Positions 1-5,064 of a stretch of 7,439 nucleotides of DNA are shown one piece after another. The stretch covers positions 1 through 7,439 of the forward strand of contig PXSL01000069.1 in NCBI GenBank assembly GCA_003022815.1. The letters run 5' to 3'. The number at the start of each line of letters is the position of its first letter. Positions within the stretch are counted from its first letter, which is position 1. Origin of the DNA: Halobacteriales archaeon SW_5_68_122. GTDB taxonomy: Archaea > Halobacteriota > Halobacteria > Halobacteriales > Haloarculaceae. The notes beneath the pieces were generated by a model. The model saw nothing but the letters and a program-made list of their open reading frames with translations, was not told the DNA's origin and did no database searches. A program made the position numbers and the translations under genes.

Positions 1-168
1 GTGGGACGACCACGAATGGTCGGGGACACCACACCCTCACGAACGTCCCAACGAACAGCGCACAGACCCGAGTACCGTCCACCGTGACGGGAATGTTGCT
101 TCCGGGGAATCGGCATAGCCGAGACTCCCACGGAGGAAACCGCGCCGTTCACGGCGCGGAGGATGTCA
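1..168 (+). mobile_element. Right end of an IS200/IS605-type (tnpB-bearing) insertion sequence, partial
   Basis: The window opens inside what looks like the 3' end of a tnpB-type element. A short open frame ends at 116-118. It is overlapped by a nested hairpin (99-136), then a GC hairpin at 141-158 (CGCGCCG, loop TTCA, CGGCGCG), then the tail GAGGATGTCA. From memory of the family, haloarchaeal tnpB elements commonly end in a GC hairpin followed by GAGGATGTCA. The element has no terminal inverted repeats and makes no target duplication, as expected for this family. The left end, any tnpA and most of tnpB lie outside the window. The exact right boundary (about 166-170) is inferred. Confidence 0.6.
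2..118 (+). CDS. C-terminal tail of a TnpB-like protein (5' partial)
   Basis: This frame is open from the window edge and encodes 38 residues ending in [10 protein letters not shown] before TAG at 116-118. The piece is hydrophilic and rich in Asp, Glu, His and Arg. It holds none of the TnpB catalytic parts: the RuvC-like Asp/Glu residues and the zinc ribbon would lie upstream. It is assigned to TnpB only because the frame stops just inside the structured right end of an IS200/IS605-type element. TnpB is the RNA-guided nuclease of these elements. The other two plus-strand frames are also open for part of this stretch (stops at 85-87 and 178-180), so the choice of frame is not certain. Confidence 0.4.
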   Translation, partial: WDDHEWSGTPHPHERPNEQRTDPSTVHRDGNVASGESA

Positions 169-184
169 TCAGTCCGTAGCGGCG
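99..184 (+). ncRNA. Candidate omega-RNA (reRNA) scaffold 3' part plus guide
   Basis: The sequence can form one long nested hairpin. CTTCCG (99-104) pairs with CGGAGG (131-136) with one G-U pair, GGGA (105-108) pairs with TCCC (126-129), and the apical stem TCGGC (110-114) pairs with GCCGA (118-122) around the loop ATA. A second hairpin, 141-158, and the tail GAGGATGTCA follow. In IS200/IS605 elements the RNA guiding TnpB is made from the tnpB 3' end and the right end, and its guide is the flanking host sequence. The guide here would start near 169. The structure is seen in the sequence. Its role is inferred, and the 5' end and guide length are unknown. Confidence 0.4.
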
Positions 185-411
185 TCGGCCCAGAACTGAC
201 TGTCCAGGCCGGGGGGTCCGTCGACCGGCAGGTGCCTATTGTCGACGTAGAGCGCCAGTGCTTCCGTCGGACGGCCCGCCTCGAGCAACTCGACGACCCG
301 CTTCTCGTGGGACGCCGGAACCATGTCCTGTTCGAGCAGCCCTTCGATGGTTCGCCGCGTCTGATTTCGCCACACGGGTGGTACCTCGCCCTCGTCTCTG
401 GTATGCACCAT
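169..411 (-). CDS. Small conserved-looking haloarchaeal protein, unknown function (80 aa)
   Basis: I do not recognise a named family. The ATG at 411-409 gives an 80-residue acidic protein beginning MVHTRDEGEVPPVWRNQTRR. It has two likely helical stretches (about residues 17-30 and 34-50) and a C-terminal part with DNRHLPVDGPPGLDSQFWAD. It has no membrane segment or cysteine pair. A TTG at 426 would add five residues, but the ATG is preferred because GATAAT (436-441) lies about 27 nt upstream, as for a leaderless transcript. A perfect dyad (410-431) overlaps the start. The gene ends with tandem TGA codons at 169-171 and 166-168, exactly against the predicted end of the insertion sequence, so the natural C-terminus could have been altered by the insertion. 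Confidence 0.65.
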   Translation of the reverse strand: MVHTRDEGEVPPVWRNQTRRTIEGLLEQDMVPASHEKRVVELLEAGRPTEALALYVDNRHLPVDGPPGLDSQFWADAATD

Positions 412-431
412 CGTTTCTCTAGTCAAACGAT
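410..431 (-). promoter_or_regulatory. Perfect 7-bp dyad at the start codon of the 80-aa gene (possible operator)
   Basis: ATCGTTT (410-416) and AAACGAT (425-431) are exact inverted copies separated by 8 bases. The dyad covers the inferred transcription and translation start and sits just downstream of the TATA-like box at 436-441. A protein bound there would block initiation. The protein is unknown. Confidence 0.4.
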
Positions 432-435
432 ACCG

Positions 436-441
436 ATTATC
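436..441 (-). promoter_or_regulatory. TATA-like box for the 80-aa gene
   Basis: GATAAT on the minus strand lies in the most AT-rich patch of the window (about 425-495). Its centre is about 27 nt upstream of the ATG at 411, which fits a leaderless haloarchaeal promoter. Confidence 0.55.
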
Positions 442-505
442 ATACTAAAACTCAATGGCCGATATCGATGTTCCGCTTTAGAAGTGATATAAACGGATCC
501 GCCGG

Positions 506-1639
506 TCAGCCGCCGACCGCGCAATTGTTTGGCCCGAGTTCCAGTTCGAAGGCCGTCACCTCGTCGACGGACTCGCGGCCGAGGTTGACTGCAACGACCC
601 GCTCGAAGTTGGCCGGCGGCTCGCCCATCGACCCGACGACGCGGTTGACGAACGCCCCGCGGTCCTCGACGAAGGCGGCTAGTCGCTCCCGGAGGGCGCC
701 GAGGCGTTCGGCGTGCGGACCGCCGGCGGCCGCGTCCGCCGGTGGGAGGTGTCCCGGCGCCACCACCGTCCGGTCCGGCAGCGGTGCGAGCCGTTCGGTG
801 AGCGTCTCGTACAGCACCGCCGCCAGCTCCGGCGCCGCGTCGTCGCCCTTCTGGAGATCCGGCCGGGGGGCGCCCTCGAGGAACAGCGAGTCCCCCGACA
901 GCAACAGGTCGTCGACCTGGAGCGACGCCGACCCGGTGGTGTGGCCGGGCGTCGCGAGCACCTCGAGCTCGACATCGCCGACCGGAATGGTGTCGCCGTC
1001 GGCGACCGTCTCGACGTTCTCGAGGCCGCGGGTGGCGGCGCCCTCCGAAACTAACGGCGTCGCGCCGGTCGCCGCCGCCAGGTCACCGAGACCGCTGAGG
1101 TGGTCGGCGTGGATGTGGGTGTCGAGAACACACGCGAGGTCGGCGTCGGTATCCTCGCGGTAGCGGTCGACGAAGGCCCGCAACGGGTCAACGACCGCCG
1201 CCTCGCCCGCTGAGACGACGGCGTAGGCCAGACAGCCGGTCGCCGGCCGGCGGTACTGGTGGACGGTCGCAGCGGTGGCGTCGGCGCCGACCCGCTCGCA
1301 CCGGTAGACCCGGGCCCATTCCGCCATCCCGCCGGCGAGGTTGACCGCCTCGACGCCCGAGCCCTCGAGCATCGCCGCCACCTCGGCGCTGGCCTCGCCC
1401 TCCGGACAGACGACGACGTACGGGCCGTCGTCCACGAGCGAGGCGGGGTCGCCGGTCGCCGACGCGCTCAGGAACCGCATGTACGGGACGTTGGTCACCT
1501 CGACGCCGGGACCCTCGATGCGCCAGGCGTCGATCTCGTTGCGGTTCCGGACGTCGAGCACATCGACGGGTTCGCCGGTTTCGATGCGCTCGGCCAGCGC
1601 CATGGGCGTCACCTCGTCGGCCCGTCCGTCGGTCGCCAT
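506..1639 (-). CDS. Rhodanese / metallo-beta-lactamase fusion, persulfide dioxygenase-like (377 aa)
   Basis: This is a two-domain sulfur-metabolism enzyme, probably cytosolic. Residues about 10-115 form a rhodanese domain with LDVRNRNEIDAW near 28-39 and an active-site loop CPEGEAS, Cys78 being the likely persulfide carrier. Residues about 122-330 form a metallo-beta-lactamase domain with THIHADH (174-180), PGHTTGS (His233), LSGDSLF (Asp250) and APGH (His297). By family knowledge, ETHE1-type persulfide dioxygenases bind one iron through a His-His-Asp set; His175, His233 and Asp250 match those places. The C-terminal motif PPANFERVVAVN (341-352) is common in rhodanese-MBL proteins. The expected reaction is oxidation of glutathione-type or other low-molecular-weight persulfide to sulfite; the haloarchaeal thiol substrate is unknown. 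The ATG at 1639 is supported by a TATA-like box at 1662-1667. The frame is intact. A general MBL hydrolase is the alternative. Confidence 0.88.
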   Translation of the reverse strand: MATDGRADEVTPMALAERIETGEPVDVLDVRNRNEIDAWRIEGPGVEVTNVPYMRFLSASATGDPASLVDDGPYVVVCPEGEASAEVAAMLEGSGVEAVNLAGGMAEWARVYRCERVGADATAATVHQYRRPATGCLAYAVVSAGEAAVVDPLRAFVDRYREDTDADLACVLDTHIHADHLSGLGDLAAATGATPLVSEGAATRGLENVETVADGDTIPVGDVELEVLATPGHTTGSASLQVDDLLLSGDSLFLEGAPRPDLQKGDDAAPELAAVLYETLTERLAPLPDRTVVAPGHLPPADAAAGGPHAERLGALRERLAAFVEDRGAFVNRVVGSMGEPPANFERVVAVNLGRESVDEVTAFELELGPNNCAVGG

Positions 1640-1661
1640 ACCGGAGTTTGGCGCCTCCGGG

Positions 1662-1667
1662 TATTAA
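1662..1667 (-). promoter_or_regulatory. TATA-like box for the rhodanese-MBL gene
   Basis: TTAATA on the minus strand is centred about 25 nt upstream of the ATG at 1639. The spacer 1640-1722 is shared with the divergent ferritin-like gene; I see no equally good box on the plus strand (only a weak T/A patch near 1688-1699). Confidence 0.6.
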
Positions 1668-1722
1668 GCGGCGCCCCGCTCGTCGGCGATAGAGTTGTGT
1701 GAGGGGCGCTCGCAGGCCCGGT

Positions 1723-2346
1723 ATGGACGGCGCCGACTTCGTCGAGACGGTCCGGGAATCGAACGCGACGGCGCTGGACCGCCTCGGTTCGGACAAGGCC
1801 CTAATTGCGACGACGAACGCCGCCCTCGGGCGCGAGCGCGTCCTCGAGGCCGCCGCCGCGGCGGAGGCCCGCGCCGCGGTCACCTTCGAGTCGTGGGCCG
1901 ACAACGAGGCCGACGACCGGACCCGCGAGGCGTTCCGCGAGGCCGCCGCCCGCGAGCGTGACCACCACGAGCGGGTCGTCGCGCTGGGGGTCGAGGGAGC
2001 CGCCGACCCGCCGCCGGACGCCCTCCACGAGTACCTCCGCGGCCTCGCGGACACCGGCGAGCGGGCCGCCGCCGGGCTGGTCGGCCGGCCGCTCGTCGCC
2101 TCCCGGTCGCTGTTGCAGGTCATCAACTTCTTCGTCAATGAGGGCGACCGGACGGCCGCCGAGACGTTCCGCGATTTGCGGGCCGAGACCGACGACCGGG
2201 TCGCGGCCGGCGGCGACGTCGTCGCGGCGGTCTGCGAGGGCGAGGCGCCGGCCGAGGCGGCCGCCTCGCAGGCCATCGAGGCCGCATACGGCGAGCACGT
2301 CGACAGCCTTGAGGCGCTGGGTATCGACCCCAAGCCGGTCTGCTGA
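1723..2346 (+). CDS. Ferritin-like / rubrerythrin-family helical protein (207 aa)
   Basis: This is an all-helical acidic protein. The ATG at 1723 is preferred over an upstream GTG at 1699 because the GTG adds an unlikely basic leader (MRGARRPG). Residues 40-90 carry Glu48 and Glu56, then RERDHH (77-82), which contains an ExxH motif (Glu78-His81) as in diiron ferritin-like helices. A second pair of helices has FFVNEGDRTAAETF (126-139) and IEAAYGEH (175-182). From memory, related haloarchaeal proteins are labelled rubrerythrin family or 'transcription antitermination'; nothing visible supports the second label. The rubredoxin-type CxxC knuckles of classical rubrerythrin are absent, and only two cysteines occur (171-region helix excluded: one near residue 161, one at the C-terminus). 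A role in peroxide or iron handling is inference from the fold and from its divergent sulfur-oxidation neighbour. Confidence 0.7.
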   Translation: MDGADFVETVRESNATALDRLGSDKALIATTNAALGRERVLEAAAAAEARAAVTFESWADNEADDRTREAFREAAARERDHHERVVALGVEGAADPPPDALHEYLRGLADTGERAAAGLVGRPLVASRSLLQVINFFVNEGDRTAAETFRDLRAETDDRVAAGGDVVAAVCEGEAPAEAAASQAIEAAYGEHVDSLEALGIDPKPVC

Positions 2347-2381
2347 CGGTTCTGCGGCACGCCCGGGAACCCACGGTACGC

Positions 2382-2387
2382 TTCTTA
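2382..2387 (+). promoter_or_regulatory. TATA-like box for the broken regulator gene
   Basis: TTCTTA is centred about 25 nt upstream of the ATG at 2410, inside the 63-nt gap after the ferritin-like gene. The regulator therefore seems to have had its own leaderless promoter. Confidence 0.45.
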
Positions 2388-2409
2388 GCGTCCGGACGCA
2401 AGGCAGAGC

Positions 2410-2936
2410 ATGGAACTCTCCGAGGGCGACCCTGGCGTTGACGTCTTCGAGTGTACGGACTGCGGGAACGTCGGCCTCGGCGACGGCGACATCACCTGCT
2501 GTGGGTCGTCAATGTCGCGGGTCGACGCCGACCCGGCCGTCCCGGAGCCGTCGCTGGGGGACCTGCTCGGGGCCGTCTTCGAGATGTCTGACGCCGAACT
2601 CGACATCTGTCTCTGCGTCATGGAAGGCGGCGAGCAGACGGCCCAGGAACTGGCCGACCGGACCGACTACGACCGCAGCGTCGCCGCCCGGCACCTCAAC
2701 CATCTCGCGGAGCTGGGCGTCCTCGAGAAGCGCCGCTGACTGCTGAAGAAGGGCGGCCACATCTACCTCTACGCGCCGCGGTCCGCCGAGACGGTCCGCC
2801 GGGAGTTAAACAGCAGTTCCTCGTCTGGCTGGAGGGTGCCGCCGGCCGCCTCGGCGAGGTCCGCCGCGAGAAGGTCGAGGACCTCGTCGACGCCGAGCGG
2901 TCCGACTCGCAGTGGACGCTCTACCACGAGGAGTGA
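2410..2936 (+). pseudogene. Broken zinc-ribbon / winged-helix (TrmB/MarR-like) transcription regulator
   Basis: The first 109 residues are open (2410-2739). An N-terminal zinc ribbon has Cys15-x2-Cys18 and Cys30-Cys31 (TCCGSSM). A winged helix-turn-helix follows at about 55-109, with EQTAQELADRTDYDRSVAARH and then ELGVLEKRR. A TGA at 2737-2739 stops it where the family continues with an Arg codon (CGA to TGA is one C-to-T change). In the same frame the sequence continues LLKKGGHIYLYAPRS, which completes the wing. A second lesion at about 2806-2810 shifts the frame; reading then resumes as KQQFLVWLEGAAGRL and ends YHEE at TGA 2934-2936. Repairing both lesions gives about 175 residues, a normal length for these haloarchaeal regulators. 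The rest is well kept, so the damage is recent, a sequencing error, or recoding. The 109-residue product could still fold as a ribbon plus partial HTH. Confidence 0.8.
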
Positions 2937-2944
2937 GCGGCGTT

Positions 2945-2970
2945 CGAGCGCGAGGCGGCGGGGGCGCTCG
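2945..2970. terminator. Hairpin in the convergent gap between the regulator and the membrane protein gene
   Basis: CGAGCGC (2945-2951) and GCGCTCG (2964-2970) are perfect inverted copies around a 12-base loop. They fill the 37-base space between two convergent stop codons (2934-2936 plus strand, 2974-2976 minus strand). There is no T-run, so a role as terminator is only suggested by the position. Confidence 0.35.
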
Positions 2971-2973
2971 CGG

Positions 2974-3444
2974 TCAGAAGCGGTCCGCGAGGCCGGCGTA
3001 GACGCCGCCGAGGACGACGCCGTAGACGACGTGCCACAGCAGCGACGGCGGCGCGAAGTTTGGCAGCGGCGGGCTCGCGGGCGACCCGACCGCGCCCAGC
3101 CACACCGGCATCACGAGCGCCGCGAGCACGACCCAGGTGACGACGCCCCAGAGGGCGCCCAGCCCGAGCAGTTTCCCGGTCGAGTCGGCGCCGACGGCGC
3201 CCGCGATGCCCGCGAAAACAACGCCCAAGACCGCCCCGTGGGAGACGTGTACGAACAGGCCTGCCGCCGGGTTCTGCGGCGGCGCCAGCGTGTACAATGA
3301 CGGGATGGCGACGGCGATGACCGCCTCGTTCATCAGGACGATGAGCGCGCCCATGACGGCCGCCCCGACGATACCACCGACCGTGCCGGCCTCCCAGCTA
3401 CCGCTAGCCGTGCCGGTCGCCCGCGCGTTCTCTGCCGTCGACAT
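2974..3444 (-). CDS. Four-helix integral membrane protein, unknown function (156 aa)
   Basis: I do not recognise a characterised family. A short polar N-terminus (residues 1-18) is followed by four hydrophobic segments at about 19-47, 61-83, 91-119 and 134-153; the protein ends GLADRF. Helices 2 and 4 are visibly alike: HVSHGAVLGVVFAGIA (66-81) and HVVYGVVLGGVYAGLA (138-153). Helices 1 and 3 share a Gly-rich start, so the protein looks like a tandem two-helix duplication. His66, His69 and His138 lie at helix starts and could bind a metal or heme, but this is speculation. The ATG at 3444 is chosen because TATTT (3470-3474) lies about 28 nt upstream; the frame extends to a GTG at 3513, but that extension is basic and unlike the family style. 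Its neighbour upstream is the SSSCA1-type gene on the same strand, 139 nt away. Confidence 0.7.
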   Translation of the reverse strand: MSTAENARATGTASGSWEAGTVGGIVGAAVMGALIVLMNEAVIAVAIPSLYTLAPPQNPAAGLFVHVSHGAVLGVVFAGIAGAVGADSTGKLLGLGALWGVVTWVVLAALVMPVWLGAVGSPASPPLPNFAPPSLLWHVVYGVVLGGVYAGLADRF

Positions 3445-3469
3445 GTGCATGTAGTTCCGACCGACGGGG

Positions 3470-3474
3470 AAATA
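3470..3474 (-). promoter_or_regulatory. TATA-like box for the membrane protein gene, in the gap 3445-3583
   Basis: TATTT on the minus strand is about 28 nt from the ATG at 3444. A second AT-rich patch, minus-strand ACATAACTATTGTG (3511-3524), could be an alternative promoter giving a leader of roughly 45 nt. I see nothing else in this 139-base gap. Confidence 0.4.
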
Positions 3475-3583
3475 GCGGCGACGAGATTGTGGGCACGGGA
3501 ACGACAACGGCACAATAGTTATGTACGGGGAGAGCTGGAGAAGTCCGGTGGTCGCCCCCCAAAGAAGCCGGCTGAGCCGTCAC

Positions 3584-3752
3584 CTACAGCCGGCGGACGG
3601 TCTCCAGGGTCTCTGCGGCCTCGCGGGCGGCGGCGAAGAAATCCCGCTTACGGCCGACGTCGCGGGTCTCCTCGGCCCGCCGCGTCAGGTTCGCTATCTC
3701 GCGGACCAGCGCGGCCTCGGCGTCGTCGAGGCCCTCGCGGTCGGCGCCCGGG
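3584..3752 (-). pseudogene. Out-of-frame C-terminal helical region of the SSSCA1-family gene
   Basis: Read on the minus strand from about 3750, this frame gives ADREGLDDAEAALVREIANL, then TRRAEETRDVGRKRDFFAAA and REAAETLETVRRL, ending with TAG at 3586-3584. It is an acidic amphipathic helical segment, the expected C-terminus of haloarchaeal SSSCA1 proteins as I recall them. From the ATG at 4247 to this stop there is one base too many. Removing one base from the CCCGGG at 3747-3752 restores a single protein of about 220 residues. The frame break sits inside the palindrome GGCGCCCGGGCGCC (3743-3756), a place prone to sequencing error or slippage. Confidence 0.75.
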
Positions 3753-4247
3753 CGCCGGCCTGGTCTCCTCGCGGGGCTGGCGCGGCTCCGGCTCCCGCGC
3801 GTCGTCGGTCGGTCCGGTTTCCGCGTCTGTCGGTCCCGGTTCGGGCTTTGGCTTCGCCATCGGTTCGGACGCCCGGGGGTCCTCGGTCGGCTCCGGCTGC
3901 TCGGCCGGTTCGGTGCCGTCGCCGGTCGGCGCGGCTCCGGCGTCCGCGCCGGCCTTGGCCTCGCCGTTCGTGCCGACGCCGCTCGCCGTCTCCTCGCCGC
4001 GCGTCCCGTCCGCGTCGCCGGCCGACTCGCCCTCCTCCGTGACCTCTCGCTGGCAGGTCGGACAGAACTCCGTGCCCTCGTAGCTGAACACCGGCGAGTG
4101 ACACTCCGGACAGTGCCGGTTGGTCATCGTCGCCCCCTGCAGGAGGAGTTCGCTCATCCGCTCGGAGGCCTCCCGCTCAGCCTGGTCCTGTTCGTACTTC
4201 TCGCGAAGCTTCTCGCGCTCGGCTTCGCGGTCGAACTCGTCGCTCAT
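3648..4247 (-). CDS. SSSCA1/autoantigen p27-family zinc-ribbon protein, frameshifted near its 3' end
   Basis: The N-terminus is a charged helix (residues 1-35, MSDEFDREAEREKLREKYEQ), followed by MSELLLQGATMTNRHCPECH and a four-Cys zinc ribbon (Cys46-x2-Cys49, Cys62-x2-Cys65). This arrangement is characteristic of the Sjogren's syndrome/scleroderma autoantigen 1 family, whose archaeal function is unknown. A long acidic, Pro/Glu/Gly-rich disordered linker covers about 70-155. After about residue 165 the open frame becomes Arg/Pro-rich (GRRPRGPRRRRGR), opposite in charge to the rest, and stops at 3648. The proper continuation lies in another frame (3584-3752, separate entry). The start at 4247 (MSDEF) is preferred to the MAPH start at 4259; a T-rich patch at 4273-4276 lies about 27 nt upstream. 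The gene diverges from the aldolase gene. The zinc-ribbon part should still fold. Confidence 0.8.
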   Translation of the reverse strand: MSDEFDREAEREKLREKYEQDQAEREASERMSELLLQGATMTNRHCPECHSPVFSYEGTEFCPTCQREVTEEGESAGDADGTRGEETASGVGTNGEAKAGADAGAAPTGDGTEPAEQPEPTEDPRASEPMAKPKPEPGPTDAETGPTDDAREPEPRQPREETRPAPGRRPRGPRRRRGRAGPRDSEPDAAGRGDPRRRP

Positions 4248-4332
4248 GTGCGGTGCCACGCGTCTGTGTCAGAAAAGGGCTGTGCCCCACGACCGTCCGC
4301 AGGGTTTTGTCGCCGGCGCCCACCGTACCGAT

Positions 4333-5064
4333 ATGGACCTCGCGGAGACGGTCGGAACGTGGTGTACGCTCGGGGACCCTGCCGTCGCGGAGCTGGCGGC
4401 CGGCGGCGGCGTCGAGTTCGTCGTCGTCGACACCGAACACACGCCGCTGGGACTGGAGACGGTCGCCGACTGTCTTAGGGCCGTCGACGCAGGGGACTCC
4501 CGGTCGGTCGTTCGCGTGCCCTGGAATGACCCCGTCCGCATCAAGCGCCTGCTGGACCTGGGACCTGACGGCCTGTTGGTGCCGATGGTCGACGACGCCG
4601 GGGCGGCCCGCGACGCGGTCGCGGCAACCCGGTACCCGCCCGACGGCGACCGGGGTATCGCCGCCGCCCGCGCCGCCGACTACGGCCGGCAGTTCGAGGC
4701 GTACGTCGAGACGGGTCACCGCGACCTAACGGTGGCCGTCCAGGTGGAGAGCGAGGCGGCCGTCGAGAACGCCGCCGAAATCGCCGCCGTCGAGGGAATC
4801 GATGCGTTGTTCGTCGGTCCGGCCGACCTCTCGGCGGCGCTGGACTGCTTCGGCGACTGGAACGCGCCCGCGTTCCGGGCCGCCGTCGAGACGGTGCTCA
4901 AGGCCGGCGAGTCGACGGGTGTGCCCGTCGGCACGCTCGGTACCACCCCCGAGGAGATACGCACGCTCGGCGGCCTCGGCTTCGACTTCCTGGTGGCCGG
5001 CGTCGACTTCGCGCACCTCGTCGAGGGCCAGCGGCGGGCGCTCTCGGCCGCTCGGGACGTTTAG
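4333..5064 (+). CDS. HpcH/HpaI-family aldolase (243 aa)
   Basis: This is a class II, metal-dependent aldolase of the HpcH/HpaI (citrate lyase beta-like) superfamily, a TIM barrel that splits or joins 4-hydroxy-2-oxo acids to pyruvate and an aldehyde. The length is typical (about 250). Visible motifs are VDTEHTP (32-38, His36 as the catalytic base), RVPWND (61-66, Arg61 binding the keto acid), QVES (137-140, Glu139 as a metal ligand) and FVGPADLS (160-167, Asp165 as a metal ligand). The family's usual conserved Gly-Ile/Pro turn appears as GDRGIAAARAADYGR. The exact substrate cannot be read: candidates are 4-hydroxy-2-oxoheptanedioate and 2-keto-3-deoxy sugar acids. The ATG at 4333 gives a normal N-terminus (MDLAETVGTWCTL); the longer open frame from 4120 is antisense to the SSSCA1-type gene. 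A T-rich patch (4305-4309) lies 26 nt upstream. The stop overlaps the next gene's stop by four bases. Confidence 0.88.
   Translation: MDLAETVGTWCTLGDPAVAELAAGGGVEFVVVDTEHTPLGLETVADCLRAVDAGDSRSVVRVPWNDPVRIKRLLDLGPDGLLVPMVDDAGAARDAVAATRYPPDGDRGIAAARAADYGRQFEAYVETGHRDLTVAVQVESEAAVENAAEIAAVEGIDALFVGPADLSAALDCFGDWNAPAFRAAVETVLKAGESTGVPVGTLGTTPEEIRTLGGLGFDFLVAGVDFAHLVEGQRRALSAARDV

Noticed and set aside
470..505. T-rich sequence after the rhodanese-MBL stop as an intrinsic terminator
   Set aside because: CGGATCCG (494-501) and TTTATAT on the minus strand are suggestive, but the stem is only four base pairs and the region may simply be the AT-rich promoter side of the next gene.
1188..2360. A 390-codon minus-strand open frame opposite the ferritin-like gene
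   Set aside because: It begins as low-complexity Ser/Ala/Arg sequence and ends as an Arg-rich out-of-frame copy of the rhodanese region.
2737..2739. TGA as a selenocysteine codon in the regulator
   Set aside because: The family has Arg here, not Cys; selenocysteine machinery is not known in haloarchaea; and a frameshift follows downstream.
1805..2746. A 313-codon plus-strand open frame overlapping the ferritin-like and regulator genes
   Set aside because: Its product is Arg/Ser/Pro-rich with no motifs, the usual shadow of high-GC coding sequence; the 1723 and 2410 frames carry recognisable domains.
3521..4042. Plus-strand open frames opposite the SSSCA1-type gene, including one starting at a TATA-like patch near 3513
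   Set aside because: The products are Arg/Pro/Ser-rich with no motifs and lie antisense to a recognisable gene.
4120..4332. A 71-residue N-terminal extension of the aldolase
   Set aside because: The extension is antisense to the conserved zinc-ribbon gene, rich in Ser/Arg, and the normal family N-terminus starts at the ATG at 4333.
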